A stretch of 35,859 bases of DNA from Clostridia bacterium (GTDB lineage Bacteria; Bacillota; Clostridia; Oscillospirales; CAG-272). The notes beneath the pieces are model-generated. The model made no database searches. It was not told the DNA's origin and saw only the letters and a program-made list of their open reading frames with translations. Both the position numbers and the translations under genes were made by a program. The DNA is taken from assembly GCA_017450945.1 (NCBI GenBank), contig JAFSSP010000024.1, forward strand, positions 1 through 35,859, given 5' to 3'. Shown here one piece after another: positions 32,804 to 35,859 of the stretch (position 1 is its first letter; each line of letters starts with the position of its first letter).

Positions 32804-33958
32804 TTATCTCAGCTCGGGAAAGGTTTTTTGCAATTTTTCCCACAATACATCGGCCGCCTGCTCGGAGCCGAAATGGGGGTGGTAATTCTCTGCGGCCTTG
32901 CGGTAGGGCTCCAAGATCGCGGGATCGTCGGAAAATCTTTCAATGAAGCGAACCACCTTTTTCGGTGAGAACTCCTTGATTGCACAACCTACCGTATTGA
33001 TATAGTGATCGGCAATGTTGTGCTCGATCGTGGTAGTGCAGTTCGTAATGATGGAAGGCACGCCAAAGAAAGTAGCCTCGGCAACCATGTTTCCGCTTTT
33101 GCCGCAAAAAAGATCGGAAGCCGCCTCAAGTTCAAGAATGTTCTCGGCAAACTGTTTTGGAAGGAAAGTCACTTCGTCGGTCGGCGTCAGTTCCCGGAAC
33201 TGCCGGTAGAGCTTTTCGTTTTTGCCGCAGATCGAGATCACGGTCAGAGGCCGGTGCTCTTTGATCAGCAGCTTGGTGATGGCGGTGATCTTCCCGATCC
33301 CGTAGCCGCCCTCGACCAGCACCACTGTAAAGTTGTCCTCCGGGATGCCGAGCTTTTTGCGAAGTTCTTTTTTGTCCCGGCAAACGTCAAAAGCTTCGTT
33401 GCGGATCAAAAACGGAACATATTTGAGATTGTGAATGTTGTACTTGCGCTTTCTGAGCGCTTTTTCGTAGCCGTATGGCATGCTGATCATATTCAGGTCA
33501 CAACGGTACTTGAACAGCTTATTCATGCGCGCGTCCGGGCAGTACATGACGGTCAGCGGTTTCTTCTTACAATGCTCCGCATAGTAGTTGGTTGCCCAGT
33601 GCGTGCTGAAAACGGCGTCGGGCGCAAGCTCATCCATGTGTTTGATCCCGGCACGGTAAGCGCGCGGCGCGATCATGCGGATGGAAAAGAGCGAAGACAA
33701 GTGCGAGCCGCCAATTTCTCCTAAAATGTTGACAATGTACCCGATCACGGGATTGGCGTTATACAGGCGAACCTGACCGGCCATCATCTGCTCAAAGCGA
33801 ACCAGGCTCTTCACGCCGCTGTCGGCATAAAAGTTCGGAGCGATCACCTCGACCCGGTCGCCGTATTTCTTTTGGAAAGTCTCTACGATCGACCGCATCG
33901 GCATGATATGCCCGAATCCGGATTCAACGTACGGAAACAGCACTCTGATTTTTTTCAC
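32804..33958 (-). CDS. GT-B glycosyltransferase, MGDG synthase/GT28-like
   Basis: A 384-aa GT-B-fold enzyme. The N-terminal domain opens with RVLFPYVESGFGHIMPM, the glycine/histidine loop of diacylglycerol glucosyl/galactosyltransferases and MurG relatives. The C-terminal donor domain has VLVEGGYGIGKI, SICGKNEKL and FCGKSGNMVAEATFFGVPSI, matching the nucleotide-sugar binding region of GT28. Such enzymes add a sugar to membrane lipids at the cytoplasmic face. It is the first gene of a four-gene operon with a strong promoter at 34021-34049. Confidence 0.85.
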   Translation of the reverse strand: MKKIRVLFPYVESGFGHIMPMRSIVETFQKKYGDRVEVIAPNFYADSGVKSLVRFEQMMAGQVRLYNANPVIGYIVNILGEIGGSHLSSLFSIRMIAPRAYRAGIKHMDELAPDAVFSTHWATNYYAEHCKKKPLTVMYCPDARMNKLFKYRCDLNMISMPYGYEKALRKRKYNIHNLKYVPFLIRNEAFDVCRDKKELRKKLGIPEDNFTVVLVEGGYGIGKITAITKLLIKEHRPLTVISICGKNEKLYRQFRELTPTDEVTFLPKQFAENILELEAASDLFCGKSGNMVAEATFFGVPSIITNCTTTIEHNIADHYINTVGCAIKEFSPKKVVRFIERFSDDPAILEPYRKAAENYHPHFGSEQAADVLWEKLQKTFPELR

Positions 33959-34020
33959 GATTCTGCTTCTCCTTCGGTGTATTTTACCGCAGTATCATAA
34001 ACGTATAAAATCACAATTAT

Positions 34021-34049
34021 ATTGTAACAGAACCCAATGCAATTGTCAA
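34021..34049 (-). promoter_or_regulatory. Promoter of the glycosyltransferase operon
   Basis: Minus strand: TTGACA (34044-34049), 17-nt spacer, TACAAT (34021-34026), 62 nt upstream of the first start codon. Confidence 0.82.
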
Positions 34050-34076
34050 GAGCAAAGTGGGTTTCGGAACAGCCGT

Positions 34077-34112
34077 AAAAAAACGAGCAACTTTTTGAGT
34101 TGCTCGTTTTTT
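34077..34112. terminator. Terminator of the GH43-like gene
   Basis: ACGAGCAACT (34083-34092) pairs with AGTTGCTCGT (34098-34107), extended by flanking A and T runs. It lies a few bases beyond the stop of the gene at 34117. Confidence 0.85.
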
Positions 34113-34116
34113 ATAT

Positions 34117-35172
34117 TCAAATTTTCCACTCGCTCTTCCAGCGAATGACCGGCTTCTCGCCTTCCCACTCGATGGGGAGCCAGACGTATTGCGAAATCGA
34201 GGTGTTCTCCTCGTGCTTCTCCTCCTTGCCCGACATCGGCGTGACCTCTCTTGGCTCCCGATTGGGCTTGTAATCGGCAAAGACCTCGTCCATGTGGGCG
34301 ATGAAGGCCTTGGTTTTGCGGCGGTCGCAGGCGCGCGGCATCCAGCGGTCGGCGCAGGCGATATATTGGTCGGTTTCGGGAAGTCTCAGCACGCTCGTGA
34401 ACTGCGCGTCAAAGCTCGTGCCGTCCTTGTCGTCAATGCAGGGGTCACCGAGGTCGCGATATTCCCCGTGCGGGTTCTCGAACACGCAGACCTGCGAAGG
34501 GTTCGGATAGTATCCACCCGTACCCGAAGTGATGAGATAGCGTTTGCCGTCCTTTTCAAAATAGGTCGGCGCCTCCCGCGTAAAAGGCGGGCGTAGATTG
34601 GGGTAATGCACGCTGTATTCGTTTGTCACCGCCGTGTAGTCGTCGGTCAAGGTCGCGCAGATCATCTCAAAGTGCGGACGCTCAAACCAGATGTAGGCCT
34701 TGCCGTCCGGATCGGCGTGCAAACAGAAGTCGCCGCAGCTCATTTTTAAGGGCTTGTAAAGCAGTTTATCGACTGTATAGGGCCCGCCGAACTCGTCGGC
34801 AGTCAGAATGCACATCGACTGGTTGTGACCGCTCAGCATGATCTTAAGCCAGGCAACGTACTTCCCTGTTTTTTTGCAATAGAGAATGTGCGGGCGATCC
34901 ATGCAGTAGGTCGGATGCAACGGAGAGGTCAGATCATCCGGCGTGGGCGGGATAAGAAGCCCTCTGTCCTCCCAGTTGTAAAGATCCTTTGAGGTATAAT
35001 ACCGCACGCCCCAATGCCAGATCGTACCCTTGCCGTCGGTCTTTTCCTTGTTCTCACCGTACCAGACGTATTGTTCGTTCTTTTCGTCGTAAAAAACCGA
35101 AAACCCGTGCGCCTGAATGTGCTTGCCGTTGGTATCCAGCCACTCTTTGCCGGGACGGATGCTGTTATACAT
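34117..35172 (-). CDS. GH43/GH32-like five-bladed beta-propeller glycosidase family protein
   Basis: A 351-aa protein without signal peptide, hence probably cytoplasmic. Repeating blades with the Asp/Trp/Tyr-rich turns of GH43-type propellers are visible: HGFSVFYDEKNEQYVWYGE, YYTSKDLYNWEDRG, CMDRPHILYCKKTGKYVAWL, YIWFERPHFE, REAPTYFEKDGKRYLITSG and YIACADRW. Candidate acidic residues are present (Glu in YGENKE, Asp in MDRPH, Glu in REAPTYF), but the catalytic triad is not assigned with confidence. The closest impression is the exo-beta-galactanase/uncharacterised GH43 group. The ATG at 35172 is chosen over an upstream in-frame start at 35235 because AAAAGGAGAAGGGT precedes it. Confidence 0.75.
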   Translation of the reverse strand: MYNSIRPGKEWLDTNGKHIQAHGFSVFYDEKNEQYVWYGENKEKTDGKGTIWHWGVRYYTSKDLYNWEDRGLLIPPTPDDLTSPLHPTYCMDRPHILYCKKTGKYVAWLKIMLSGHNQSMCILTADEFGGPYTVDKLLYKPLKMSCGDFCLHADPDGKAYIWFERPHFEMICATLTDDYTAVTNEYSVHYPNLRPPFTREAPTYFEKDGKRYLITSGTGGYYPNPSQVCVFENPHGEYRDLGDPCIDDKDGTSFDAQFTSVLRLPETDQYIACADRWMPRACDRRKTKAFIAHMDEVFADYKPNREPREVTPMSGKEEKHEENTSISQYVWLPIEWEGEKPVIRWKSEWKI

Positions 35173-35206
35173 ACCCTTCTCCTTTTGGAAAATGATTTCT
35201 GCTCCT

Positions 35207-35235
35207 ATTGTACTGGATTTCCATGAAAATTGCAA
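35207..35235 (-). promoter_or_regulatory. Promoter of the GH43-like gene
   Basis: Minus strand: TTGCAA (35230-35235), 17-nt spacer, TACAAT (35207-35212). Confidence 0.65.
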
Positions 35236-35333
35236 GGAAAATGGAAAAAAATTTTGGGAAGAAAAAGCGTTTTTCGGTTTTTACCGGCAAAAAGGCTCTT
35301 CCTTTTTGTCGAAAAGATTTTCCCGAAAAGGGC

Positions 35334-35362
35334 TTGACAAATACCCCCTTGTGTGATAGAAT
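35334..35362 (+). promoter_or_regulatory. Promoter of the tRNA operon
   Basis: TTGACA (35334-35339), 17-nt spacer, TAGAAT (35357-35362), 39 nt before the mature tRNA-Leu. No other promoter was found before the terminator at 35820, so the RNAs that follow are probably made as one transcript. Positions 35236-35333 are A/T-rich and show no gene. Confidence 0.82.
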
Positions 35363-35401
35363 GAGCAGTGCGAACCGAAAAAGAGAGGTTTCTTCGGCTT
35401 T

Positions 35402-35489
35402 GCCGGTGTGGCGGAACTGGCAGACGCCCGAGACTTAAAATCTCGTGATACTTTGTATCGTACCGGTTCGATCCCGGTCACCGGCACCA
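35402..35489 (+). tRNA. tRNA-Leu (anticodon TAA)
   Basis: Class II tRNA of 88 nt with encoded CCA. Acceptor GCCGGTG/CACCGGC, anticodon stem CGAGA/TCTCG with loop CTTAAAA (anticodon TAA at 35436-35438), a long variable arm (TGATACTTTGTATCG) and T-loop TTCGATC are all present. The discriminator is A. It reads UUA/UUG codons. Confidence 0.96.
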
Positions 35490-35498
35490 TTCCCCTAT

Positions 35499-35678
35499 CG
35501 CGGGGTAGAGAGGCTTGTAGCTCGTTGGGATTTGTGCCCCCTGCGCCGCCGGTGGCGGAGTAAGCAGGGAAACAAATTCCGTAGCGGTCGAAACTAACAA
35601 GCGCGCAAGCGCGTAGATCGTTTCGGGCACCGCAAGGTGGCGCAAAGCGATAACCCGGAGGTCACGACCTCTTTCGCC
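35499..35678 (+). ncRNA. tRNA-fMet-like chimeric RNA with a structured insert in the anticodon loop
   Basis: The 5' part (CGCGGGGTAGAG, D-arm-like region, GTAGCTCG, then TTGGG at 35525-35529) copies the 5' half of the tRNA-fMet at 35705. ATAACCCGGAGGTCA (35650-35664) copies its anticodon 3' side and variable loop. Between the two anticodon-stem arms lie about 120 nt instead of 7. They fold as a three-tier hairpin (35527-35580), a CGAAAC/GTTTCG helix enclosing GCGC-GCAA-GCGC (35589-35625), and CACC-GCAA-GGTG (35628-35639). The T-arm and acceptor 3' strand are missing; an 8-bp GGCG(C)AAAG/CTTTCGCC helix with one bulge ends the RNA instead. It sits inside the tRNA operon. It could be a decayed tRNA or a structured RNA built from one; function unknown. 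Confidence 0.5.
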
Positions 35679-35704
35679 AATTACAATTTCATATCATTCT
35701 ATAT

Positions 35705-35782
<78 letters not shown>

Positions 35783-35820
35783 AAAAGCCAAGGCAGTCCG
35801 TTGGACTGCCTTGGCTTTTT
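35783..35820 (+). terminator. Intrinsic terminator of the tRNA operon
   Basis: A perfect stem of about 18 bp whose arms run AAAAAGCCAAGGCAGTCC and the complement, with a GTT loop and a T5 end, directly after the tRNA-fMet CCA. It is strong in both directions. Positions 35821-35859 show no feature. Confidence 0.95.
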
Positions 35821-35859
35821 GAATGCAGGAATGATCTGTATTGCATGGCCGACGGGTTA

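Noticed and set aside
35499..35678. Group I intron in tRNA-fMet
   Set aside because: The inserted part is only about 120 nt, no P3/P7 core was recognised, and the 3' exon lacks a T-arm and acceptor strand, so splicing could not give a tRNA.

Overview
The window looks like a chromosomal segment from an uncultured, probably gut-associated clostridial Bacillota (Oscillospirales or Christensenellales style). The support is indirect: moderate GC, strong AGGAGG-type ribosome sites, TTGACA/TTGCAA-17-TATAAT promoters, type III glutamine synthetase, an ANTAR regulator beside a short type I glutamine synthetase, and a split glutamate synthase. No phage, plasmid, insertion-sequence transposase or CRISPR array was seen.

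Positions 76-2354 hold an MFS transporter and a FlaR-like P-loop kinase (minus strand), then repeat-type terminators. Positions 2355-18195 form a nitrogen-assimilation island made of two divergent operons. The minus operon reads glnN (GSIII), an Amt-PII fusion, asnB, guaA and pyrG: ammonia uptake, glutamine synthesis, and three enzymes that spend glutamine amide nitrogen. The plus operon reads a glutamate synthase split over five genes (GATase, FeS/FMN domain, four-cluster ferredoxin, FAD oxidoreductase, GXGXG domain), a short GSI, and an ANTAR RNA-binding regulator with a degenerate receiver domain. The 366-nt divergent region (10999-11364) carries two consensus promoters and, in the two transcribed leaders, three hexaloop hairpins of the ANTAR-recognition type (loop A1 and G4, all closed by GC...GT). 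Each hairpin shares its 3' arm with an intrinsic terminator. The simplest reading is that the ANTAR protein at 17611 controls both operons by antitermination. This is the most interesting system in the window.

Positions 18196-21807 hold a repeat element, a secreted endonuclease/exonuclease/phosphatase-fold lipoprotein, a scrambled pseudogene patch (type III restriction helicase C-terminus joined to a nitroreductase-like N-terminus), glycerate 2-kinase, a tRNA-Arg remnant and an intact tRNA-Arg(ACG). Positions 21808-29185 hold housekeeping genes: a VanY-type peptidase, an MnmM-like methyltransferase, a DUF6062-like protein, a HAD phosphatase, a nested inverted-repeat element, a small membrane protein, prfB without programmed frameshift, rlmH, a YycJ-like metallo-hydrolase and galK. 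Positions 29300-35172 hold a small membrane protein, a four-gene operon (MGDG-synthase-like GT, GT2, butanol-dehydrogenase-like ADH, flavodoxin-like reductase) and a GH43-like beta-propeller protein.

Positions 35334-35820 are a tRNA operon: promoter, tRNA-Leu(TAA), a strange tRNA-fMet-like chimera with about 120 nt of structured RNA in place of the anticodon loop, tRNA-fMet with a bulged T-stem base, and a perfect 18-bp terminator. Two families of short hairpin repeats (R1, three copies; R2, two copies) act as terminators at several of these boundaries.
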